Assembly: GCF_036408795.1 (NCBI RefSeq)
Contig: NZ_JAZGJP010000001.1
Coordinates: 248,001-312,000 of the forward strand
DNA length: 64,000 nucleotides
Origin: Olsenella_L kribbiana
Lineage (GTDB): Bacteria; Actinomycetota; Coriobacteriia; Coriobacteriales; Atopobiaceae
Direction: 5' to 3'
A model generated the notes under the pieces. The model was not told the DNA's origin. It made no database searches and saw nothing but the letters and a program-made list of their open reading frames with translations. Each line of letters opens with the position of its first letter. Position 1 is the first letter of the stretch. The position numbers and the translations under genes were made by a program. Positions 34,431 through 41,940 of this stretch are shown in pieces.

Positions 34431-37258
34431 GCGAAAGCATCGAGATTGCCTTCACCCTCAATGGACGCCCCGTCACGACCAAGGCAGACCCGGCCGAGAC
34501 GCTCCTCTCCTGGCTCAGGAAGCATGGAATCAAGAGCGTGAAGTGCGCCTGCGAGACGACGAACTGCGGCCTCTGCACCGTGCTTGTCGACGGCTCGCCC
34601 GAACTCTCCTGCGCCCTCATCATGTCCCGTGTCTCGGGTCATGAGGTGCTGACGCTCGAAGGCATGGGCAGGGAGCGCAAGGAGCTTGCAGAGTGCCTTG
34701 CCGCAGAAGGAGCAGACCAGTGCGGCTTCTGCGCCCCAGGCCTCGAGATGGCCGTGCTTGCGCTCGACCGCACGAATCCTGATGCCACCGACCATGAGAT
34801 GAGGAGCTTCCTCGCAAACAATCTCTGCCGCTGCACAGGCTACACATCCCAGATGCGTGCCATCAGGCGCTTCCTCGGCCGTGACCGCGCTGCAGGAGCA
34901 GAGATCTCCCAAGGCTCTGCCGAAGCAGAGGCGGCCGTCGGGCAGGTGCGCAAAGCCGCTGCCGAGATCGAGACGCCAGACCGTGGAAAGACGCTCTCCT
35001 CTGCCGTCGTGAAGAAGGATGCAGAGGCGCTCCTCGCAGGACGTCCCGTCTATACCGACGACCTTGCACCGGATGATGCCTACATCGTGCGTCTCGTGCG
35101 CTCCTCTGTCCCCCATGGCCGCGTGCTTTCCGTCGATACGGAAAAAGCGCTTGCAATCCCGGGCGTTGTTGCCATCTATACCTCGAAGGATGTTCCTCAT
35201 CACCGCTTCACGCTTGCAGGGCAGAGCTACCTCGAGATGAGTCCCTATGACACGTGCATCCTGGACGACACCGTGCGCTACATCGGAGATGAGGTCGCTA
35301 TCGTCGTCGCCGAGAACAAGGTCGCAGCAGAACTTGCCATGCACGCCGTGAAGGTGAAATACGAGAAGCTGCCCTACGTGCTCGATGTCTGCGAATCCCT
35401 CGACAATCCCTGCATCATCCACGACGAGGACGACTGGGCCTTCGGCGGCGACAAGACCGGAGACCCGAAGCGCAATCTCGTCGCGACAGGCGGCCATGAA
35501 TACGGCGATGTGGATGCAGGCTTCGAAGCAGCCGATGTCGTGCTCGAGCATACCTATCATACGCAGGCAGCCGAACAGTCGATGATGGAGACATTCCGCT
35601 GCTATGCAACGACCGATGCCTTCGGCCGCATCACGATTGTGAGCTCGACGCAGGTCCCCTTCCATATCCGCCGCCAGGTGGCGACAGCCTTGGGCATCCC
35701 CCAGAGCCGCGTCCGTGTCGTGAAGCCCCGCGTCGGCGGCGGCTTCGGCGCGAAGCAGTCAGGTTCCTGCGAGGTCTACGCTGCCTTTGCAGCCATACAG
35801 ACCGGACACCCCTGCAAATGCATCCTGACACGCCAAGAGACGCTCTCGGCCACGAACTCCCGCCACGAGATGTATCTCACGGTGAAAATCGGTGCGAAGC
35901 GTGACGGCACACTCACAGCAATAGATCTTCATGTCCTCTCCAATGCCGGTGCCTATGGCTACCATGGCTCGACGACCGTGACACTTGCGGCAGGAAAGAC
36001 CCTGCCCATCTACAACCAGGTGCCGAGCCGCTTTGCCTACAACGTCTGCTACACCGACACGATGCCGGGAGGCGCCTTCCGTGGCTATGGCGCGACACAG
36101 GGCTGCTTTGCCGTCGAGTCTGCCGTGAACGAGATGGCAGATACCCTCGGCATGGACCCTGCCGAAATCCGCCTCAAGAACCTCGTCACGGCAGGCCAGA
36201 ACCTCCACCAGCTCAACGAAGAGCCGCTCAGGAGCTGCCGGGCAGTGGAGTGCCTGAAGCGCGCGCTCGAGATGGCAGGCTGGAAGGACAGACCCTTGAG
36301 CGAAGACCTCGGAGACCGTGTCCGTGGCATCGGCCTGGCGCTTACGATGCAGGGCTCCGGCATCAGCAATGTCGATATCGCGAATGCCGACATCACGCTC
36401 GAGGATGACGGATTCTATATCCTCGATATCGGTGCGACCGACGTCGGCACGGGAGCCGATACGATCCTTGCACAGATTGCCGCCGAGGTGCTCGAGTGCC
36501 CTGTCGACGATATCGTGGTAAAGGGCGTGGACACCGACACCTCCCCGTACGATACGGGTGCCTACGCCTCGAGCGGCACCTATACCTCGGGTGGTGCCGT
36601 GCTCCGCGCAGCCGAGGAGCTCAAGAGAAAGATCTGCGCCCAGGCTGCTTCCTGGTGGAAGGCCGCACCCGACGAGGTCACGTTCTCGGAAGGCGTCGTC
36701 TCGAGCGCCGGCGGCACGCAGCAGATGAGCGTGAAGGAGCTTGCGAACAGGGCCATCGGCTTCGGCCTCAACCAGGGCCATCTTTCCGGCCATGGCGCAA
36801 ACACGCAGCCGCAGTCGCCTCCTCCCTTCATGGCAGGCGTCGCCGAAGTGGAGGTCGACAAGGCAACCGGCAAGGTCACGCTCACCGACTATGCTGCCGT
36901 CGTCGACTGCGGCACGGTCATCAATGTGCCGCTTGCCCGTGTGCAGGCAGAGGGTGGCCTTGTCCAGGGCATCGGCATGGCCCTGACCGAGCAGGTCGTC
37001 TACGATGCACGCGGTCACATGCGCACCGATTCCTTCATGCACTACAAGATCCCCTCGCGCCTCGATGTACCCGACATGCGCGTGGAGTTCATGCCCAGCT
37101 ATGAGCCGACTGGCCCCTTCGGCGCCAAGTCCATCGGCGAGGTCGTCATCAATACGCCCTCCCCGGCGATTGCAAGCGCCGTCGCCCATGCGACAGGCCG
37201 CTACGTGAGGTCGCTTCCGATCCTGCCGGAGAAGGTCCTGCTCGGCGAAGATGGCTAG
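34427..37258 (+). CDS. Molybdenum hydroxylase, fused iron-sulfur and molybdopterin subunit
   Basis: 943 residues. The first 155 are a two-cluster [2Fe-2S] domain: Cys42, Cys47, Cys50 and Cys62 for the plant-type cluster, then CGFC and CRCTGY for the second. After a linker comes the aldehyde oxidase/xanthine dehydrogenase domain with GGGFGAKQ, GAFRGYGATQG and the catalytic Glu in GAKSIGEV. In most relatives these are two proteins; here they are fused, while the FAD subunit is separate. Substrates of the family include xanthine, purines, nicotinate and aldehydes, and sequence alone does not decide. No molybdenum cofactor genes lie in the window. A terminator follows. Confidence 0.88.
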   Translation: MSESIEIAFTLNGRPVTTKADPAETLLSWLRKHGIKSVKCACETTNCGLCTVLVDGSPELSCALIMSRVSGHEVLTLEGMGRERKELAECLAAEGADQCGFCAPGLEMAVLALDRTNPDATDHEMRSFLANNLCRCTGYTSQMRAIRRFLGRDRAAGAEISQGSAEAEAAVGQVRKAAAEIETPDRGKTLSSAVVKKDAEALLAGRPVYTDDLAPDDAYIVRLVRSSVPHGRVLSVDTEKALAIPGVVAIYTSKDVPHHRFTLAGQSYLEMSPYDTCILDDTVRYIGDEVAIVVAENKVAAELAMHAVKVKYEKLPYVLDVCESLDNPCIIHDEDDWAFGGDKTGDPKRNLVATGGHEYGDVDAGFEAADVVLEHTYHTQAAEQSMMETFRCYATTDAFGRITIVSSTQVPFHIRRQVATALGIPQSRVRVVKPRVGGGFGAKQSGSCEVYAAFAAIQTGHPCKCILTRQETLSATNSRHEMYLTVKIGAKRDGTLTAIDLHVLSNAGAYGYHGSTTVTLAAGKTLPIYNQVPSRFAYNVCYTDTMPGGAFRGYGATQGCFAVESAVNEMADTLGMDPAEIRLKNLVTAGQNLHQLNEEPLRSCRAVECLKRALEMAGWKDRPLSEDLGDRVRGIGLALTMQGSGISNVDIANADITLEDDGFYILDIGATDVGTGADTILAQIAAEVLECPVDDIVVKGVDTDTSPYDTGAYASSGTYTSGGAVLRAAEELKRKICAQAASWWKAAPDEVTFSEGVVSSAGGTQQMSVKELANRAIGFGLNQGHLSGHGANTQPQSPPPFMAGVAEVEVDKATGKVTLTDYAAVVDCGTVINVPLARVQAEGGLVQGIGMALTEQVVYDARGHMRTDSFMHYKIPSRLDVPDMRVEFMPSYEPTGPFGAKSIGEVVINTPSPAIASAVAHATGRYVRSLPILPEKVLLGEDG

Positions 37259-37280
37259 GCAGTTTTCATATCGCAGGCAG

Positions 37281-37320
37281 AGCGCCTTCCGGGTCATCCG
37301 GGAGGCGCTCTCTTCTTCTC
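37281..37320 (+). terminator. Terminator of the molybdenum hydroxylase operon
   Basis: A GAGCGCCT-CCGG / CCGG-AGGCGCTC stem with one internal mismatch, followed on the plus strand by a pyrimidine-rich CTCTTCTTCT. Confidence 0.7.
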
Positions 37321-37331
37321 AGCCTTGCTAT

Positions 37332-37362
37332 GAAAAGAGCCCCTGCACGAAGCAGAGGCTCT
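37332..37362 (-). terminator. Terminator of guaB
   Basis: AGAGCC-CTGC / GCAG-GGCTCT arms with one mismatch and a 5-nt-scale loop, followed on the minus strand by TTTTC. It lies 22 bp past the guaB stop. Confidence 0.72.
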
Positions 37363-37383
37363 GAGCAGATCTTGTCTTCGCTC

Positions 37384-38898
37384 CTACCGGAAGTTCACGT
37401 TCGGATCCTGGTCCTTCAAGACGACGTCGTGTGCTCCGCCCTCGACGAGCGAGGTTGCGCTCACAAGCGTGAGCTTTGCCTTGTCGCGAAGCTCTTTGAG
37501 GTTGAGGGCACCGCAGTTGCACATCGTGGAGCGGACCTTCAGGAGCGAGCCATCGATGTTCTCCTTGAGCGAGCCCGCGTACGGGACATAGGAGTCGACG
37601 CCTTCGACAAAGGAGAGGCCCTTCTTCTTGCCGCCGAGGTCGTAGCGCTGCCAGTTGCGGGCACGGGCAGAGCCCTCGCCCCAGTACTCCTTCATGTAGG
37701 AGCCATTGACATTCACGCGGCGGGTCGGGGACTCGTCGAAGCGTGCGAAGTAGCGGCCGAGCATCATGAAGTCAGCACCCATAGCAAGGGCAAGCGTCAT
37801 GTGGTAGTCGTAGACGATGCCGCCGTCAGAGCACACCGGCACATAGACGCCGGTCTCCTTGTAGTACTCGTCACGGGCACGGCAGACATCGATGAGAGCA
37901 GATGCCTGGCCACGGCCGATGCCCTTCTGCTCGCGCGTGATGCAGATGGAGCCTCCGCCGATGCCAACCTTCACGAAGTCAGCGCCGCAGTCCGCGAGGA
38001 AGCGGAAGCCTTCGGCATCGACGACGTTGCCAGCGCCGACCTTCACGGAATCGCCGTAGTGGGCACGAATCCAGTCGAGCGTGAGCTTCTGCCACTCGCT
38101 GAAGCCCTCGGATGAGTCGATGCAGAGCGCATCGGCGCCTGCCTCGATGAGGGCAGGGACGCGCTCGGCATAGTCGCGCGTGTTGATGCCGGCGCCGACC
38201 ATGTAGCGCTTGTGGGCGTCGAGGAGCTCGTTCGGGTTCGACTTGTGGGAGTCGTAGTCCTTGCGGAAGACGAGGGAGACGAGGTGCTGATCCTTGTCGA
38301 CAATCGGCAGCTGGTTGAGCTTGTGCTCCCAGATGATATCGTTTGCTGTCTTGAGCGTCGTGTCGTCGGGAGCGGTGATGAGCTTTTCGAACGGCGTCAT
38401 GAAGTCGCGGACAAGCTTGCCACGGTCGTCGCGCGAAGGACGGTAGTCACGGGACGTGACGATGCCGAGGAGCTTGCCGTGGCCGGTGCCGTCATCCGTG
38501 ACGGGCATGCAGGAGTGGCCCGTCTCTTCCTTCAGGTCCATGACCTGCTGGAGCGTCATGTCAGGCGTGAGCGTCGAGTCGGACTCGACAAAGCCTGCCT
38601 TGTAGGACTTGACCTCTGCGACCATCGCAGCCTCGGCCTCCACGGACTGTGAGCCATAGATGAAGCTCATGCCGCCCTGCTGGGCAAGCGCGATTGCCAG
38701 ACGCGGACCGGAGACAGCCTGCATGATTGCAGACACCATCGGGATGTTGAGCGTGATCGAAGGCTCTTCTCCACGCTTGAAGCGCACGAGCGGTGTCTTC
38801 AGGGAAACATTGTCCGGAATGCACTCGGATGATGAATAGCCAGGCACCAGCAGGTACTCAGAGAAAGTGTGGGACTCTCCTTCGAAGAATGTTGCCAT
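37384..38898 (-). CDS. guaB: Inosine-5'-monophosphate dehydrogenase
   Basis: 504 residues; oxidises IMP to XMP, the committed step of GMP synthesis. The catalytic Cys is in GGGSICITREQKG, with the TIM-barrel segments GAGINTRDY, CIDSSEG and SDGGI. A CBS-domain pair lies at about 100-215. The protein belongs to the slightly longer form with a C-terminal Cys-containing segment (STMCNCGAL). Start ATG 38898. A TACAAT that may be its -10 lies at 38955-38950. No guanine riboswitch is seen. Confidence 0.94.
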   Translation of the reverse strand: MATFFEGESHTFSEYLLVPGYSSSECIPDNVSLKTPLVRFKRGEEPSITLNIPMVSAIMQAVSGPRLAIALAQQGGMSFIYGSQSVEAEAAMVAEVKSYKAGFVESDSTLTPDMTLQQVMDLKEETGHSCMPVTDDGTGHGKLLGIVTSRDYRPSRDDRGKLVRDFMTPFEKLITAPDDTTLKTANDIIWEHKLNQLPIVDKDQHLVSLVFRKDYDSHKSNPNELLDAHKRYMVGAGINTRDYAERVPALIEAGADALCIDSSEGFSEWQKLTLDWIRAHYGDSVKVGAGNVVDAEGFRFLADCGADFVKVGIGGGSICITREQKGIGRGQASALIDVCRARDEYYKETGVYVPVCSDGGIVYDYHMTLALAMGADFMMLGRYFARFDESPTRRVNVNGSYMKEYWGEGSARARNWQRYDLGGKKKGLSFVEGVDSYVPYAGSLKENIDGSLLKVRSTMCNCGALNLKELRDKAKLTLVSATSLVEGGAHDVVLKDQDPNVNFR

Positions 38899-38990
38899 GA
38901 AGCGTTGCCTCCATCTGCTCGAAACGCTACGTCCGTTTTGGTTGAACGGATTGTAGCACCCATCTGCCTATTATTTGCATCCATTCACCT

Positions 38991-39025
38991 AAAACGGGGA
39001 ATCGGGCGCAGAACCCGATTCCCCG
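38991..39025 (-). terminator. Terminator of the lspA-rluD-glycosyltransferase operon
   Basis: A perfect 12-bp stem (CGGGGAATCGGG with CCCGATTCCCCG), loop CGCAGAA, followed on the minus strand by TTTTAGG, 11 bp past the glycosyltransferase stop. Confidence 0.9.
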
Positions 39026-39036
39026 CATAAGCTCCC

Positions 39037-40332
39037 CTATCCTTCGTTCATGACATCCTGGAAGTTGACAGCAATGTCATGCTTCGTGGGCACCCACTCG
39101 ACCTTCTTGAAGAGTGCTACGACCGTGATCGGAATGTACGTCATCATGAACAGCGGGAACGTGAAGATGTTCGTGATGATGCGCCACTTCTTGCGCGCAT
39201 GGATGTGCTTGCGCTCGGAGACCGTCGTGATGATTGCGAGCAGGAAGAACACGACATACATGGAGCCGAAGGTCATGACAAGAGAGCCGACACACATGAG
39301 GAGCTCGCCCTGCGTTGCCAAAAAACCATGGCTTGCCGCGCCGATGCCGAGATAGGCGGCATTCACGAACGCGGAGATGAGCGTCAAGATCATGCCTGGA
39401 GCGATGGTCATGAGCAGGTCATAGGAAGCGAACTGCTTCTTGCGGATGCCGTGGGCAAGGTCGCGCACATAGCTGAAGAAGACCTGGTAGAAGCCCTTCG
39501 TCCAGCGCATGCGCTGAATCCAGGATGCCTTGAACGTGACCGGCTGCTCATCGAAGAACTCTGCTGGTGCGTAGCCGATCTGGATGTTGTTCGCGGCGCA
39601 GAACGTCGAGAACTGGATGTCCTCCGTGAGCAGGTGGAAATCCCAGCCGTGCATGCCGCGGATGATGCTCGAGGAGACAAGCCAGCCAGAGCCCGAGATG
39701 GCAGCAGAGGTGCCAAGCTCCATGCGGGCATTGTTCAGGAACTTCGCCTCGCGCAGGAACCAGAGCGCATAGGCTGCAGAGACCCAGGAGGAATCGAAGT
39801 TCTTGGAGTTGCGGTAGGACGTGAGGACCAGATAGCCCTGGTCGAAGGCATCGTTCATGATCTTCGTATAGTCAGGCGAGACGATGTTGTCGGCGTCGAA
39901 GACGAAGAAGCCGTCATACTTGTCGCCAGTCTCGTCGAGGATACGGTTGAACGCATAGTCGAGGACCCAGCTCTTGCCCTTGCGCACAAGGTCATTGCGC
40001 TCCCAGGTGATGGCACCGGCATCGAGCGCTTCCTTGTACGTGTTGTCCGTGCAGGCATCTGCCACGACATAGACGTCCATGAGCTCACGCGGATAGTTCT
40101 GCGAGAGGATGGAGCGCACGAGGTTGCCGATGACAGGCTCCTCGTTGTGGGCTGCAATCACGAAGGCATAGCAGTGCTGCTTCTTGGCAGGCGGTATCTT
40201 CACGTCGCCGCGTCTCCACACATGCAGGATATAGACGAACTGGTAGAAGTATGCCAGCGTGAAGAACAGCAGCATGATGAAGTTGAAGATTACGATGGGC
40301 GTCAGGCCCGCCTTGATCATCGTATATCCCAC
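39037..40332 (-). CDS. Membrane glycosyltransferase family 2 (processive type)
   Basis: 431 residues. One N-terminal membrane helix (about 10-35), a GT2 catalytic domain and four or so C-terminal helices, the layout of PgaC, cellulose and hyaluronan synthases. Catalytic motifs are AAHNEEPVIGN, the metal site FDADN, TEDIQF and the processivity motif QRMRW. It would polymerise a sugar at the inner face of the membrane, but the sugar is unknown and no accessory export gene is next to it. I use the GTG at 40332 behind AGAGGGG; an ATG five codons in is possible. It follows rluD by 39 bp. Confidence 0.88.
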   Translation of the reverse strand: MGYTMIKAGLTPIVIFNFIMLLFFTLAYFYQFVYILHVWRRGDVKIPPAKKQHCYAFVIAAHNEEPVIGNLVRSILSQNYPRELMDVYVVADACTDNTYKEALDAGAITWERNDLVRKGKSWVLDYAFNRILDETGDKYDGFFVFDADNIVSPDYTKIMNDAFDQGYLVLTSYRNSKNFDSSWVSAAYALWFLREAKFLNNARMELGTSAAISGSGWLVSSSIIRGMHGWDFHLLTEDIQFSTFCAANNIQIGYAPAEFFDEQPVTFKASWIQRMRWTKGFYQVFFSYVRDLAHGIRKKQFASYDLLMTIAPGMILTLISAFVNAAYLGIGAASHGFLATQGELLMCVGSLVMTFGSMYVVFFLLAIITTVSERKHIHARKKWRIITNIFTFPLFMMTYIPITVVALFKKVEWVPTKHDIAVNFQDVMNEG

Positions 40333-40371
40333 GAAGCAACCCCTCTTTCCTCAGGCGCACGTCGGGCGCTC

Positions 40372-41394
40372 TCACAGGGACAGGCCAAGCTCCGGGCACA
40401 CCTCGCGTCCCCGCTCGGTCTGGCCCATCGAGGTACCTTGAAGTGATTCTAATACATTCAGAAGATCGTCTGGCAGTCTGTCAGCCAACTCTATGGTCTC
40501 TCCAGTACATGGATGGTCGAAGCGAATATGCCAGGAGTGGAGGAACTGCCGTGTGAGCCCCTTGTTCTGAAGGAGGCTGCCCTTTCCGTAGAGCGGATCT
40601 CCTACAACCGGGTGTCCGATATGGCGCATATGCACGCGGATCTGGTGCGTGCGCCCCGTATAGAGGTGGCACTCGAGGAGGCTGTAGCCTTCATCGCGCC
40701 TTCCTGCCTCGAAGCGCTCGAGCGTCTTGAACGTCGTAATCGCTTCGCGTGCCCCCGGATCGTCCGATACCGCCATGCGCAGGCGGTCCTTCGTGGACCT
40801 CGCAATGCCTGTCACGATCGTGCCGTCGTCAGGTGCCACATAGCCATGCACGAGCACGACATAGCGCCTGTCGAGGACACGGAGGCGGATGAGGTCCTGG
40901 AGCGCCTTCTGCGTCCTGTCATCCTTGGCGGCAACCATGAGGCCCGAGGTATCGCGGTCGAGCCTGTGCACGATGCCGGGGCGCTCCTCTCCCTGGAGCA
41001 TGCCGAGATGTCCATAGCCGCAGTGAGCGACGAGCGCATTGGCAAGCGTATCATCCACGTGGCCCGGCGCCGGATGGCAGACAAGGCCCGCCTGCTTCGA
41101 GAGCACGATCAGATATTCGTCCTCGAAGCGGATATCGAGCGGTATATAGGGATTGGGGGCAAGAGGGCCGCCTACCTCTTCCGGCTCTTCGACTTCGGCC
41201 TGGATGCGGTCGCCCAAGCATACCTTCTCGCTCTTCGAGTCGGCATGCGTGCTGTTGATCGTGACGGCACCGGATTCGATGAGCTTGGCGCAGGCGCTCC
41301 TCGACGGCATATTGTCCTGAGATGCCAGAAAGCTGTCGAGACGTTCGCCGTCGCCTTCCGGCCCCACGAGAAATGTCCTGAGTGCACTAGCCAC
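40372..41394 (-). CDS. rluD: Ribosomal large subunit pseudouridine synthase, RluD family
   Basis: About 340 residues. An S4 RNA-binding domain (about 15-75, RLDSFLASQDNMPSRSACAKLIESG) is followed by the catalytic domain with the Asp in HRLDRDTSGL and the C-terminal YTGRTHQIRVHM. The site modified in 23S rRNA is not certain. I use the GTG at 41394, which overlaps the end of lspA by 8 bp. The lspA-rluD pairing is common in Gram-positive bacteria. Confidence 0.92.
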   Translation of the reverse strand: MASALRTFLVGPEGDGERLDSFLASQDNMPSRSACAKLIESGAVTINSTHADSKSEKVCLGDRIQAEVEEPEEVGGPLAPNPYIPLDIRFEDEYLIVLSKQAGLVCHPAPGHVDDTLANALVAHCGYGHLGMLQGEERPGIVHRLDRDTSGLMVAAKDDRTQKALQDLIRLRVLDRRYVVLVHGYVAPDDGTIVTGIARSTKDRLRMAVSDDPGAREAITTFKTLERFEAGRRDEGYSLLECHLYTGRTHQIRVHMRHIGHPVVGDPLYGKGSLLQNKGLTRQFLHSWHIRFDHPCTGETIELADRLPDDLLNVLESLQGTSMGQTERGREVCPELGLSL

Positions 41395-41872
41395 GCCTGT
41401 CCTCGCCTCCCTCACGGATAAGGCAGATGAGAACGCAGATGACGCCCAGCGTCACGAAGATGTCTGCGACATTGAAGACCGGAAAGTCCATGAACTGGGT
41501 CGCGAAGAAGTCTGTGACAGAGCCCTGGACGAGGCGGTCGATCATGTTGCCGATGCCGCCGCCTGCGACAGCGCCAAGCGCGAGTGCGAACGGCACCGAG
41601 AGTTCTTCCTTCCAGACGGCGAGAAGAGCCAGGATGAAGATGGCGACAGCTATTGCGACGAAGAAGAAGCCCTTGCCCTCGCCCATCGAGAAGGCAGCGC
41701 CTGTGTTCTCCACATGGAGAAGGCGCAGCACGCCGGGAATGAAGGGGGCAGTGTCTCCTGTCTTTGGGAGCGCGCTCCTCACCCAGGCCTTCACGATCTG
41801 GTCCAAGATGACAGCCACTGCCGCCATCGCCAGAAAGAGCGTGATCCTTGTCCTTCGTCCTGCCTTTGCCAT
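41387..41872 (-). CDS. lspA: Lipoprotein signal peptidase
   Basis: 161 residues with four membrane helices; cuts the signal peptide from prolipoproteins. The two catalytic Asp lie in GNMIDR and FNVADIF, and NTGAAFS is present. Start ATG 41872 is preceded by AGGAGGATGG. It lies downstream of ileS past a terminator, so part of its transcription may be read-through. Confidence 0.94.
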   Translation of the reverse strand: MAKAGRRTRITLFLAMAAVAVILDQIVKAWVRSALPKTGDTAPFIPGVLRLLHVENTGAAFSMGEGKGFFFVAIAVAIFILALLAVWKEELSVPFALALGAVAGGGIGNMIDRLVQGSVTDFFATQFMDFPVFNVADIFVTLGVICVLICLIREGGEDRRG

Positions 41873-41890
41873 CCATCCTCCTTCTTCATG

Positions 41891-41920
41891 AAAAGGCGGC
41901 CATGCCAAGCACGGCCGCCT
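41891..41920 (-). terminator. Terminator between ileS and lspA
   Basis: A stem of AGGCGGCC and TGC with complementary arms, one mismatch, 3-nt loop, followed on the minus strand by TTTTCATG. It lies 21 bp past the ileS stop. Confidence 0.8.
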
Positions 41921-41940
41921 CCTATTGTTGCACGGAATCG

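Noticed and set aside
38899..38990. A purine riboswitch in front of guaB
   Set aside because: The leader is too short and shows none of the conserved three-way-junction sequence; only a -10-like TACAAT is seen.
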